A DNA stretch of 64,000 bases from Litchfieldia alkalitelluris (GTDB taxonomy: Bacteria > Bacillota > Bacilli > Bacillales > Salisediminibacteriaceae): assembly GCF_002153425.1 (NCBI RefSeq), contig NZ_KZ119600.1, forward strand, positions 4,076,095 through 4,140,094, read 5' to 3'. Numbering within the stretch: position 1 is the stretch's first letter; each line of letters starts with the position of its first letter. Below the pieces are notes generated by a model that was given only the letters and a program-made list of their open reading frames with translations, searched no databases and had not been told where the DNA came from. Of the stretch, positions 8,550 to 18,373 are shown piece after piece. Position numbers and translations under genes: made by a program.

Positions 8550-9665
8550 TCATTCCCCTTCTGTAATACCAATGAATGTATCACTTTCCCAATAAAATGT
8601 TGTTTTTAATTCTGCTTCTCTAGTAATCTCTGACATATAGTCCAACACTTCTTGCCCTCCATCATGTCTGGAAACAACTACAGGATGCCCTTTTTTATTT
8701 ATAATACATGGATAAAACCCAGTATTTACGATGGTCCCACTTTCTATTTGACATGAGGCAATAATGGTATATCTGGCTTCTGGATGAAATGGATACGTTG
8801 GATATTCAGGATCAGGTTCAAAACCAAATAGCTTCTTTCTTTTTTCAGCCCACCCCTTAGGTAAATGACCTGAATCAAAGGCATTCGGTGGAATATACGT
8901 AGCAAAATTACAAAGCCCATGATAAATAGTTTTGCCTTTATATACTTCTATCCCTTTCAGTATGTGAGCGTGGTGTGAGAATATCGTGTCAGCCCCAGCA
9001 TCTATTGCTGCATGAGTGATTTCAAATTCATAGTCTGCTATTTTTGCTCGAGTATGTCCAACGCCTTTATGAAGGTTTACTACTAGTACATCACATTGCG
9101 GTCTTAGGAGTTGGATATCCTGCAACATCCCCTTAAGGGTATGATGATCTGCCCATGTTTTAACGACAGGACTAGATCCAGGAGAAGCAAACAAAGGTTC
9201 ATAGTGTTCTTGAATTCCGACGTAGGCACAACCTGGTTTTTCCATTGTTGCCCACGTCTCCATTGGCCCTACACAATTGTAGTCAAGAAAGCCATACTTC
9301 AACCCATTTCTTTCAATGACAACGGACCTTCTTGCTTCTTGGATATTCATTCCTGCCCCTACTGTGTTTATGCCTTTATCCTTTAACCAGCTCATCGTAT
9401 CTTCAATGCCTTCTACACCTGCATCAACGATATGATTGCCTGCTAATGTTAGTACGTCAAAGTCACACTTAACAAGAGTTTGAAGAATATTGGGATCACG
9501 TCCAAGATTAGCTGCTTGGGGGTGCCTTAATGTGTAAGGTACTTCTAATTGTCCGACACGAACATCAGCGGAATGAAGCAATGGGAGGACATGTTGAAAA
9601 TAATCGTCTGGATCAGGTCCAAGAGCAATGTCTCCAACTCCCAGCATTTCTTGTTTATCTACCAA
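8550..9665 (-). CDS. CapA family protein, paralogue of the product at 1578
   Basis: About 371 aa. It shares with the first CapA the GVGDIALGPDPDDYF N-terminus, LEVPYTLRHP, TLAGNHIVDAG and DTIFSHHAHILKG His motif. I choose the TTG at 9663-9665 because AAGGAGG lies 8 bp upstream; an ATG at 9690-9692 sits on the other side of that site and would overlap the regulator gene. No signal peptide. It is located between the regulator and the hydroxyacyl-CoA dehydrogenase, so it belongs with the CoA-pathway genes. Family membership is clear; the reaction is not known. Confidence 0.83.
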   Translation of the reverse strand: MVDKQEMLGVGDIALGPDPDDYFQHVLPLLHSADVRVGQLEVPYTLRHPQAANLGRDPNILQTLVKCDFDVLTLAGNHIVDAGVEGIEDTMSWLKDKGINTVGAGMNIQEARRSVVIERNGLKYGFLDYNCVGPMETWATMEKPGCAYVGIQEHYEPLFASPGSSPVVKTWADHHTLKGMLQDIQLLRPQCDVLVVNLHKGVGHTRAKIADYEFEITHAAIDAGADTIFSHHAHILKGIEVYKGKTIYHGLCNFATYIPPNAFDSGHLPKGWAEKRKKLFGFEPDPEYPTYPFHPEARYTIIASCQIESGTIVNTGFYPCIINKKGHPVVVSRHDGGQEVLDYMSEITREAELKTTFYWESDTFIGITEGE

Positions 9666-9678
9666 TCTGGAAACCTCC

Positions 9679-11886
9679 TTAGTTAAAATCATACAGTTTA
9701 TATGCCAGCATTAAATTAAAGCGTTGTTCTGCATCATCGATATCTAAATCTAACACTTCTCTTATTTTTTCAAGCCTGTACTTCAATGAACTGCGGTGAA
9801 TATAAAGCTCCTCAGACGTTTCTTTGATATTCCCTTTACAATTCAAGTAAACCCGGAGCGTATTAAATAAATCTGTATTCCTTTCCCTACGATAATTAAT
9901 TAAGGGCTTTAAATACTTTTTCAGAAAAAGATCTGCTGCTGTCTGGTCATTTAAATTGTAAAGTATCGTATAACTTCCTAAATCATCAAAGGTTAAAAAT
10001 CCTTTATCTGGAAAGCGATTAAACGTGATGTGTAATGCCTGTAAGGCTTGTTTATAGCAAACATAATAGTCTTCCAATTTAGCTGCAGTCTGACTAACTC
10101 CCAAAAAAGGTTTGACTTGATGGCTATTAATACTCACCAATTTCTTTACCTTTTCGTATAACTTTTTCCAATAATCAGCCCGACGACTGACAAGTTCCAC
10201 TGGGACAATGACGATAAAATAGTTTTCTTTTCGAGTAAATATGATGTCTGGCTCTGATTTAGATAAGTTCTCTCTTACATAATCCCAAATCCATGTCTTT
10301 TTCGCTTCACTTTCTAACAGATTGATATGATCTTCAGCTCCAGTGATTATTTCAAAAGAAAACACGCCTATATGATGCGGCTCAAATAAGTTCCAATTAA
10401 GAATTGTAGCGTATTCAATAATCTCTTCTTTTCTCTCTACTTCACGTTCAAATAAGTTAGAAACAAAGTTATCTTTCACTTGCTCCCTTACATCGATGAC
10501 TAATTTCTGCTTAATAAACTGAACGGCATACACGTTAAGGACATAATTCAGGGTCATCTGCAAAACCATATCCAAATCCTTTTTCTGTATGATTAAACCC
10601 ATATACCCCAACACTTCACCGCCTGCAACAATCTTCCAAATCCCTACTTGCTTGTAGTTATCTAATGATAACCAATACTCCATAGCCTTCTCTTTTAATA
10701 GGAGTTTCTTCTCCTGATTAACCTTGGTCCTAGCTTCCTTCACAAGTAACTCTTCTTGTTCAGTTATACATGTAGAAATTGGTCGCAAAAATCGATCGTA
10801 TATTAAAACGGAATAGCCAATCACTTGAGTGAGGTAAGAGGATATTTGATTGAATCCGTCCTCTTCTATCGTTTGTTTTAACAAGTCCTGTTGATGATTC
10901 ATAAACGTTTCCAATCGGAATTTTTGATCCTTTTCATTTTTATACAAACGAGCATTTTCTACTAATGCACTGACGTGGGAAGATAAAAATCGAAGTAAAT
11001 GCATGTTCTCTTCAGTAAAAGTTTGTGCATCCTGTTCTACTTTTTCCACCTGTAGAATTCCAATCGTTTTTAAATTTACCACTAAAGGAATAGTTACCTG
11101 TGAACCACCTGGCTGTTCAAAAAAAGGGAAGATCTCTTTCAAATCGTATTGTTCTTCCAGAGGGATGATCTCTGGTGCCTTTATATTTCCATAGGAAGGT
11201 CTTTGAAAAACTAAATGGTTTGTTGCATCATCATACAGGTAAACATAAGCTAAATTTGAATTTGTACCTTTTCCTGCACGTTCCACTATGTTTCCTACAA
11301 TCTGTTCAAGGGCTGCACCCTCGTAATATGCACTTTCCTTCAGCCATTCTAGACCTTTAATTTTGTTCATTTCGTTTTCTTTGGATTGCGCTAAATCTAT
11401 CGCTGTCGCAATATCCTTTCCGTACTCTTCGAACAATTTTTCAGCATCCATCAGTAAAGGAATATGTGTACGAAACCCAATAACACATAACCCCATACTC
11501 TCCTCATCATCTTGTCTAATTGGTACGGTGAACCAAGATTCAAAATTTTCAGATATTAAACCCTCTAGAAAGGCACAATCATTAATATCTATCAGATCTA
11601 ATGAACTATAGGACTGAACAAAAAGACTTTTACTGCAATCATCTTCAGATAAAGGAAATATTCGATCGAAGTAGTCCGCAGTACCATTCTTAATGTTTGT
11701 TGTCAGACTACCAGTTTCTCGCAAAATAATACTCACATAATCACATGAAAACTGTTTTTTAAACGAATCAACAAGATATTGCAATGTTTCATCTAGTGTA
11801 TTAAATTGTAGTAACTGCCTGGCTGTTTTTCGTAGATGGTTATTAATTTTATTAACTAAAATTTTATCTTTATCTACTTTTAACAT
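9679..11886 (-). CDS. GAF-domain, PucR-type transcriptional regulator (paralogue 1)
   Basis: About 735 aa. The N-terminal half carries two GAF-like sensory regions (roughly residues 20-180 and 190-340). After a linker helix comes a GGDEF-like/PucR middle region, and the C-terminus is a PucR helix-turn-helix (TLRVYLNCKGNIKETSEELYIHRSSLKYRLEKI split over the last 70 residues). I start at the ATG preceded by GCAGGAGGAAATCTG, which aligns with the start of the paralogue at 13874-16087. It sits between the acyl-CoA synthetase and capA genes. Proteins of this type usually activate nearby catabolic operons; the shared operator found at four promoters is a plausible target (inference). Confidence 0.85.
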   Translation of the reverse strand: MLKVDKDKILVNKINNHLRKTARQLLQFNTLDETLQYLVDSFKKQFSCDYVSIILRETGSLTTNIKNGTADYFDRIFPLSEDDCSKSLFVQSYSSLDLIDINDCAFLEGLISENFESWFTVPIRQDDEESMGLCVIGFRTHIPLLMDAEKLFEEYGKDIATAIDLAQSKENEMNKIKGLEWLKESAYYEGAALEQIVGNIVERAGKGTNSNLAYVYLYDDATNHLVFQRPSYGNIKAPEIIPLEEQYDLKEIFPFFEQPGGSQVTIPLVVNLKTIGILQVEKVEQDAQTFTEENMHLLRFLSSHVSALVENARLYKNEKDQKFRLETFMNHQQDLLKQTIEEDGFNQISSYLTQVIGYSVLIYDRFLRPISTCITEQEELLVKEARTKVNQEKKLLLKEKAMEYWLSLDNYKQVGIWKIVAGGEVLGYMGLIIQKKDLDMVLQMTLNYVLNVYAVQFIKQKLVIDVREQVKDNFVSNLFEREVERKEEIIEYATILNWNLFEPHHIGVFSFEIITGAEDHINLLESEAKKTWIWDYVRENLSKSEPDIIFTRKENYFIVIVPVELVSRRADYWKKLYEKVKKLVSINSHQVKPFLGVSQTAAKLEDYYVCYKQALQALHITFNRFPDKGFLTFDDLGSYTILYNLNDQTAADLFLKKYLKPLINYRRERNTDLFNTLRVYLNCKGNIKETSEELYIHRSSLKYRLEKIREVLDLDIDDAEQRFNLMLAYKLYDFN

Positions 11887-11928
11887 CAGATTTCCTCCTG
11901 CAGAATTAGAAAACTTTCTTATCATATT

Positions 11929-13497
11929 TTAAGTTTGATTCTGCTTAACCCATTCCTTAATCCTATACTTTGTAATTTTTCCACTTGCAGTTTTTGGCAA
12001 ATCATCAGCAAAAATGATCCTATCAGGAACTTTATAGTCCGCTATTCTAGGTTTAACAAATTCATATAGCTCATTATCCGTTATGCTATCCTTATTTTTA
12101 AGAGTTACAACTGCGACTGATAACTCTCCTAAAACATCATTTGGAATACCGATCACAACAACTTCTAGTACCTCTGGATGCTGATAAAATAGTTCTTCTA
12201 CTTCTCTAGGGTAAATATTATATCCACCCCTAATAATCATCTCTTTCTTTCTTCCTTCAAAATAAATGTATCCTTTCTCATCGATTCTCCCAATATCTCC
12301 AGTATAATACCAGCCTTTATCGTCCAGTACTTCCTTTGTTGCCTCTGGCATTCCATAATACCCTTTCATTACTCCTGGACCTTTAACAGCAATCTCTCCA
12401 ATACTTCCACCTTCTATTTCTTCTCTTTGATCATTGACGATTTTTATCTCTACATGCGGAATCGGCTTACCTAGTGTTTCTGAACGAACTTTATCATCGT
12501 CGTCGAAGGCCGTCATCGTTAAAGATGATGTTTCCGTTGCACCATATCCAACACATATATTACATTTCATCTCTTCCCTAATTCGTCGAACGATCTCCAC
12601 TGGACAAGGCGCACCACCAACTATTCCAGTTCTTAAGGAAGTAACATCTCGGGAAGCAAATGTAGGATCATTTAACTCTAAGATAAACATGGTTGGAACC
12701 CCATGGTGTATCGTTACCTTTTCTTGTTCAATGATTTCTAATGCTTTCCTTGCTTTGAAAACATCGGTTAAAACCATCCTTCCACAAGTGGCAATACAAC
12801 TAAATACATTAATCCCCATCCCAATAACATGAAATAATGGCGCCGCTACAAAAAACACATCTTGATCCGTACATTCCATCTCTTCAGCCAGGATACTAGG
12901 AGGTCTAATGGCATTAGCATGTGTAATCATTGCCCCTTTAGGTAAACCCGTTGTTCCAGAGGTAAATAGAATACAAAATAAATCGTGCTCTATATTAATA
13001 TCAATATTAGGTATAATTTTGTTCTTTCCTAGTAACATTAATTGTTCGTAAGATTCAAGATCATCTGTTTCATAGCGAACGGTAATAATAGATTTTAAAG
13101 TAGGTACTTTCTCCTTTACTGCTCTAAATTGTTCATCATGTGATACCTTATCAAACTCATTTGTAATAAATACCATAGATACGCCAGAAGAATTTAAGAT
13201 GTGCTCTACTTCATGTTGCCGGTATCTAGTATTTAATGGTACTAATACTGCACCGATTCTAGCCAATGCAAAGTAAAGAACTACAAATTCATGCCAGTTT
13301 GGCAAACAGACTCCAATTCGGTCACCCTTCTGGACACCTGACTGATAAAGACCAGCTGCAAGCCACTCTGCCTCTTGTTGAAGTTCAGCATATGACATAC
13401 GTCTCTTCAGATCATACATAACTTCCTTTTCGGGATGTAATGATTCTGCTCTTTTGAGTAGTTGCCATACTGATAAATCAAAGACGTTATTCGTCAT
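11929..13497 (-). CDS. Acyl-CoA synthetase (AMP-forming)
   Basis: A 522-aa member of the ANL superfamily that activates a carboxylic acid to its CoA thioester through an acyl-adenylate. Motifs visible in order: P-loop-like LFTSGTTGLPKGAMITH, VGYGATETS, YTGDIGRIDEKGY, and GGYNIYPREVEE, with the catalytic Lys in the C-terminal PKTASGKITKYRI. The start is the ATG at 13495-13497, spaced from AAAGGGG; an upstream GTG overlaps that site. It lies 42 bp upstream of the first regulator gene. Long-chain or aromatic specificity cannot be told apart. It provides the entry reaction of the pathway, an alternative to the CoA-transferase. Confidence 0.92.
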   Translation of the reverse strand: MTNNVFDLSVWQLLKRAESLHPEKEVMYDLKRRMSYAELQQEAEWLAAGLYQSGVQKGDRIGVCLPNWHEFVVLYFALARIGAVLVPLNTRYRQHEVEHILNSSGVSMVFITNEFDKVSHDEQFRAVKEKVPTLKSIITVRYETDDLESYEQLMLLGKNKIIPNIDINIEHDLFCILFTSGTTGLPKGAMITHANAIRPPSILAEEMECTDQDVFFVAAPLFHVIGMGINVFSCIATCGRMVLTDVFKARKALEIIEQEKVTIHHGVPTMFILELNDPTFASRDVTSLRTGIVGGAPCPVEIVRRIREEMKCNICVGYGATETSSLTMTAFDDDDKVRSETLGKPIPHVEIKIVNDQREEIEGGSIGEIAVKGPGVMKGYYGMPEATKEVLDDKGWYYTGDIGRIDEKGYIYFEGRKKEMIIRGGYNIYPREVEELFYQHPEVLEVVVIGIPNDVLGELSVAVVTLKNKDSITDNELYEFVKPRIADYKVPDRIIFADDLPKTASGKITKYRIKEWVKQNQT

Positions 13498-13873
13498 TAT
13501 AATCACCCCTTTTTTTATTCACTCTCAACTAACTAATAAGATTATTCTGAAAAATAAAGCCACACTTTGTGACTATGATTAGAGAATGCGCTTACATTTT
13601 TAGCAAATCAAATCTATTACAGAATGAAATACTCCCCTCCCTTGTATTTCAATAGTACTTTCTATTGAATTTCTAGGTGGAATGAAAATACCGTACTTTT
13701 ATTATAGTTACAAAAAAGACGCGATGAAACGTCCACCGCGTACTAAATACTACTCTGTTATTAGTTTGTCCTGTAGGTATGATGCTAATGATGTTAATAG
13801 TGGTTAATGGTGCTGACGTTGTTTTAGATGATGTTAATGATGATAATGTTGGTTGATGGTTTTTTAAATAGTG
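13498..13873. other. Intergenic region with low-complexity GAT/AAT-rich stretch and a weak operator-like site
   Basis: From about 13775 to 13880 the plus strand is a degenerate run of GATGATGTTAATG-like words. On the minus strand TATAAT occurs at 13701-13706, and at the same 31-bp distance GCGTACTAAATA (8 of 12 to the shared box) is found, so a weak version of the common promoter may drive the acyl-CoA synthetase. No gene visible. Confidence 0.35.
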
Positions 13874-16087
13874 CTAATGATGTAAATCGTACAATTTATA
13901 TGCGAGCATTAAATTAAAGCGTTGTTCCGCATCATCGATGTCAATGTCTAATACTTCCCTTACTTTTTCTAGTCTGTACTTCAACGAACTACGGTGAATG
14001 TAGAGTTCTTCTGAAGTTTCTTTGATATTTCCTTTACAATTCAAATAAACCCGGAGCGTATTGAATAAATCCGTATTCCTTTCCCTTCGATAATTTAATA
14101 AAGGATTCAAATATTTCTTCAGAAAGAGGTCTGCTGCCGTTTGATCATTTAAATTGTAAAGTACGGTGTAGCTTCCTAAGTCATCAAAGGTTAAGTATCC
14201 CTTTTCAGGAAAGCGGTTACATGTTATTTGTAGGGCTTGCAACGCTTGTTTATAACAAACAAAATAGTCTTCTAGATTTTCTGCAGTCTGACTAACACCC
14301 AAATACGTTTTTACAAGACTACTGTTAACTTTCACCAATTTTATTACTTTTCGATACAGACGTGACCAATAGTCCGCTTGACGACTTGCCAGTTCCGTTG
14401 GGACAATGACAATAAAATAGTTTTCTTTACGAGTAAATATGATATTGGGTTCCGATTTAGATAAGTTATCTCTTACATAATCCCAAATCCAAGTCTTCTT
14501 CGCTTCACTTTCTAACAGATTAATAGGCTCATCATTCCCATTTCCTATTACAAAGGAAAAAATCCCTATACGATGCGGCTCAAATAAATCCCAGTTAAGA
14601 ATGGTTGCATATTCAATAATTTCCTCTTTTCTTTCAATTTCTCTCTCAAATAAATTAGAGATAAAGCTATCCTTTACTTGCTCCCGAACATCAATGACCA
14701 ATTTTTGCTTAATAAACTGTACTGCGTAGACATTAAGTACATAATTGAGGGTCATTTGTAAAACCATATCCACGTCCTTCTTTTGTATGATTAAACCCAT
14801 ATACCCTAATACTTCCCCGCCACCAACAATTTTCCATATCCCAAATTGCTTGTAGTTGTCTAATGCTAACCAGTATTCCATAGACTTCTCTTTTAATAGA
14901 CTCTTTTTTTCTTGATTAACTTTGGCAAAAACCTCATCTGATTGTGTTTCTTCTAGGTCTGATAAGCAATGAGATATTGGTCGTAGAAACCGGTCAAACA
15001 TAAATACTGAGTAACCAATTACACTAGAAAGGTAGGTTGAAATACGATTAAAGCCTTCCTCTTCAATCGTTTGCTTTAATAAGTCTTGCTGATGATTCAT
15101 AAACGTCTCTAGACGTACCTTTTGATCTTTTTCATTTTTATACAAACGAGCATTTTCTACTAGGGCACTCACATGAGATGATAAAAAATGTAGTAACTGC
15201 ATGTTCTCTTCAGTAAACGTTTGTGCACCATGATTAACTTTTTCTACCTGTAGGATTCCAATCGTTTTTAAGTTTACTACTAGAGGAATGGTGATTTGAG
15301 ATCCTCCAGGTTGTTCAAAATATGGAAATATCTCTTTGAGATCATATTGTTCTTCTAAAGGAATAATATCTGGTACCCTTACTTCTCCGTACGATGGCGT
15401 TTGAAAAACCAATTGATTTGCAGCATCATCATACAGGTATACATACGCTAAATCAGAATTCGTACCTTTTCCTGCACGTTCCACAATGTTACCGACGATC
15501 TGTTCAAGGGCTACACCTTCAAAATACGCGCTTTCCTTCAACCACTCTAACCCTTTAATTTTATTTATTTCATTTTCTTTTGATTGTGCTAAATCGATAG
15601 CGGTGGCAATGTCCTTTCCATACTCCTCGAACAATTTTTCAGCGTCCATCAATAAAGGGATGTGTGTTCGAAATCCAATTACACATAACCCCATAATCTC
15701 ATCATAATCTTGTCTAATCGGTACGGTAAACCAAGTTTGAAAGTTCTCTGCCTCTATCCCTTTAAATAATGAACAGTGGTCTTGTACTGCCAAATGATCA
15801 TCTGATGAGAATGATTCTGTAAACAAGCTCGGTATACATTCGTTTTCATCAAGAGGAAAAATCTGTTCAAGTCGAGGTGCTTCTCCACTTTTAATTTTTA
15901 TGGATAATCTTTCGTTAGTTTTTAGGATTATGGAGACGTAGTCACAAGTCAATTGCTTACTAAATGCATCTACAAGATAGTGCAGTGTTTCATCAAGAGT
16001 ATTAAACCGCAGTAACTGTCTAGCAGTTGTTCTTAGATGTAAATCAATCCTTTCCAAAAGCTCGTCTTGCTTTTGTACCTTGTACAT
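13874..16087 (-). CDS. GAF-domain, PucR-type transcriptional regulator (paralogue 2)
   Basis: A 737-aa protein of the same architecture as the product at 9679-11886: GAF-like N-terminal sensor regions, central region and PucR HTH at the C-terminus. Similarity is very high from about residue 115 onward and falls sharply between residues 60 and 110 (the first GAF core), suggesting different ligands with the same DNA target. The ATG is used; the upstream sequence has GGTAGGGGGTGGAAGT as ribosome binding site. It is monocistronic by position, with a 52-bp tandem array 0.3 kb upstream. Function as ligand-responsive activator is inferred from the family. Confidence 0.85.
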   Translation of the reverse strand: MYKVQKQDELLERIDLHLRTTARQLLRFNTLDETLHYLVDAFSKQLTCDYVSIILKTNERLSIKIKSGEAPRLEQIFPLDENECIPSLFTESFSSDDHLAVQDHCSLFKGIEAENFQTWFTVPIRQDYDEIMGLCVIGFRTHIPLLMDAEKLFEEYGKDIATAIDLAQSKENEINKIKGLEWLKESAYFEGVALEQIVGNIVERAGKGTNSDLAYVYLYDDAANQLVFQTPSYGEVRVPDIIPLEEQYDLKEIFPYFEQPGGSQITIPLVVNLKTIGILQVEKVNHGAQTFTEENMQLLHFLSSHVSALVENARLYKNEKDQKVRLETFMNHQQDLLKQTIEEEGFNRISTYLSSVIGYSVFMFDRFLRPISHCLSDLEETQSDEVFAKVNQEKKSLLKEKSMEYWLALDNYKQFGIWKIVGGGEVLGYMGLIIQKKDVDMVLQMTLNYVLNVYAVQFIKQKLVIDVREQVKDSFISNLFEREIERKEEIIEYATILNWDLFEPHRIGIFSFVIGNGNDEPINLLESEAKKTWIWDYVRDNLSKSEPNIIFTRKENYFIVIVPTELASRQADYWSRLYRKVIKLVKVNSSLVKTYLGVSQTAENLEDYFVCYKQALQALQITCNRFPEKGYLTFDDLGSYTVLYNLNDQTAADLFLKKYLNPLLNYRRERNTDLFNTLRVYLNCKGNIKETSEELYIHRSSLKYRLEKVREVLDIDIDDAEQRFNLMLAYKLYDLHH

Positions 16088-16231
16088 ACTTCCACCCCCT
16101 ACCGATCATTTTAACAAAAGATTCAGAAAAAAGTGATTATTATGCTTGTACTTTCTATTACAATTTTGTCTAGTTAACTAGAATATGGCAAGTGCCATTG
16201 GTCATGGGCGTAGGAAAGTGGAGGGTTGAAG

Positions 16232-16343
16232 ATTTAGGTTGGATTATTGGAAAATGCGGACTAGATTCTGGGGGCGGCAGTTTCTTGGCCGCATTATTGG
16301 AAAATGCGGACTAGATTCTTCGGGGCGGTGATTTCTTGGCCGC
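16232..16343. repeat. Direct repeat, two copies of about 54 bp
   Basis: ATTATTGGAAAATGCGGACT is followed by AGATTCT, a GGGGCGG stretch and TTTCTTGGCCGC, present twice back to back with small differences. It lies between regulator 2 and the hairpin array; no gene in this stretch. Confidence 0.75.
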
Positions 16344-16400
16344 AAAAATAGAACTAATGCAAATAAATGTGAAATTGAAGACTCGAATCGCTCCACTTCT

Positions 16401-18220
16401 ATTACCGACAGATTTGATACTACAAAACGAAAATCTGTCGATAAGAGCTGGGATTACCGACAGATTCGATACTCCAAAAGGTAAATCTGTCGATAAGAGC
16501 TAGGATTACAGACAGATTTGATACTACAAAACGAAAATCTGTCGATAAGAGCTAGGATTACAGACAGATTTGATACTCCAAAACGCAAATCTGCCGATAA
16601 GAGCTGGGATTACAGACAGATTTGATCCTACAAAACGAAAATCTGTCGATAAGAGTTAGGATTACCGACAGATTTGATACTACAAAACGAAAATCTGTCG
16701 ATAAGAGCTGGGATTACAGACAGATTTGATACTCCAAAACGAAAATCTGTCGATAAGAGCTGGGATTACCGACAGTTTTGACACTCCAAAACGAAAATCT
16801 GTCGAGAAGAGCTGTGATTACAGACAGATTTGATCCTACAAAACGCAAATCTGTCGATAAGAGCTGGGATTACCGACAGTTTTGACACTCCAAAACGAAA
16901 ATCTGTCGAGAAGAGCTGTGATTACAGACAGATTTGATCCTACAAAACGCAAATCTGTCGATAAGAGCTGGGATTACCGACAGTTTTGACACTCCAAAAC
17001 GAAAATCTGTCGAGAAGAGCTGTGATTACAGACAGATTTGATCCTACAAAACGCAAATCTGTCGATAAGAGCTGGGATTACCGACAGTTTTGACACTCCA
17101 AAACGAAAATCTGTCGAGAAGAGCTGTGATTACAGACAGATTTGATCCTACAAAACGCAAATCTGTCGATAAGAGCTGGGATTACCGACAGTTTTGACAC
17201 TCCAAAACGAAAATCTGTCGAGAAGAGCTGTGATTACAGACAGATTTGATCCTACAAAACGCAAATCTGTCGATAAGAGCTGGGATTACCGACAGTTTTG
17301 ACACTCCAAAACGAAAATCTGTCGAGAAGAGCTGTGATTACAGACAGATTTGATCCTACAAAACGCAAATCTGTCGATAAGAGCTGGGATTACCGACAGT
17401 TTTGACACTCCAAAACGAAAATCTGTCGAGAAGAGCTGTGATTACAGACAGATTTGATCCTACAAAACGCAAATCTGTCGATAAGAGCTGGGATTACCGA
17501 CAGTTTTGACACTCCAAAACGAAAATCTGTCGAGAAGAGCTGTGATTACAGACAGATTTGATCCTACAAAACGCAAATCTGTCGATAAGAGCTGGGATTA
17601 CCGACAGTTTTGACACTCCAAAACGAAAATCTGTCGAGAAGAGCTGTGATTACAGACAGATTTGATCCTACAAAACGCAAATCTGTCGATAAGAGCTGGG
17701 ATTACCGACAGTTTTGACACTCCAAAACGAAAATCTGTCGAGAAGAGCTGTGATTACAGACAGATTTGATCCTACAAAACGCAAATCTGTCGATAAGAGC
17801 TGGGATTACCGACAGTTTTGACACTCCAAAACGAAAATCTGTCGATAAGTAAGAGCTAGGATTACCGACAGTTTTGATACTCCAAAACGAAAATCTGTCG
17901 ATAAGAGCTAGGATTACCGACAGTTTTGATACTCCAAAACGAAAATCTGTCGATAAGTAAGAGCTAGGATTACCGACAGTTTTGATACTCCAAAACGAAA
18001 ATCTGTCGATAAGAGTTAGGATTACCGACAGTTTTGATACTCCAAAACGAAAATCTGTCGATAAGAGCTGGGATTACAGACAGATTTGATACTCCAAAAC
18101 GAAAATCTGTCGATAAGAGCTGGGATTACAGACAGATTTGATACTCCAAAACGAAAATCTGTCGATAAGAGTTAGGATTACCGACAGATTTGATACTCCA
18201 AAACGAAAATCTGTCGATAG
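16401..18220. repeat. Tandem array of thirty-five 52-bp hairpin units (family 2), with 104-bp higher-order repeat
   Basis: Units start with ATTACCGAC or ATTACAGAC every 52 bp from 16401; the last begins at 18177, and two 4-bp insertions (GTAA) account for the offset, giving 35 units. Each unit has CGACAGATTT and, 14-15 bp later, AAATCTGTCG, a nearly perfect 10-bp stem. Between about 16767 and 17858 two unit types alternate, so the true period there is 104 bp, repeated ten times with almost no change. No reading frame crosses it sensibly, and there are no unique spacers, so it is not a CRISPR. Confidence 0.95.
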
Positions 18221-18224
18221 AAAT

Positions 18225-18362
18225 CACTTCCATAACTCATTTCAGTCTCTATTTAGTAAAAATTGAAGACTCAAATCGCTTCCCTTCCTCATTTCAGTCC
18301 GCATTCTAGAAAAATGAACACTCAAATCGCTCCCCTTCCTCATTTCAATCCCTATTCTAAAT
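18225..18362. repeat. Imperfect repeats next to the MFS gene
   Basis: Two to three copies of a unit containing ACTCAAATCGCTCCCCTTCC, TCATTTCAGTCC and a following CTATTCT segment. The word AATTGAAGACTC-AATCGCT here also occurs just before the hairpin array (16371-16392), so the array is bracketed by the same sequence. Confidence 0.7.
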
Positions 18363-18373
18363 TAGAAAGCATG

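Noticed and set aside
8550-9692. Longer capA reading frame overlapping the regulator gene
   Set aside because: The ATG at 9690-9692 lies upstream of the AAGGAGG site, which instead fits the TTG at 9663-9665; the overlap then disappears.
16401-18220. CRISPR-like array
   Set aside because: Units are identical or alternating over their full 52 bp with no unique spacers, and no cas genes are present; it is a satellite-type tandem repeat.
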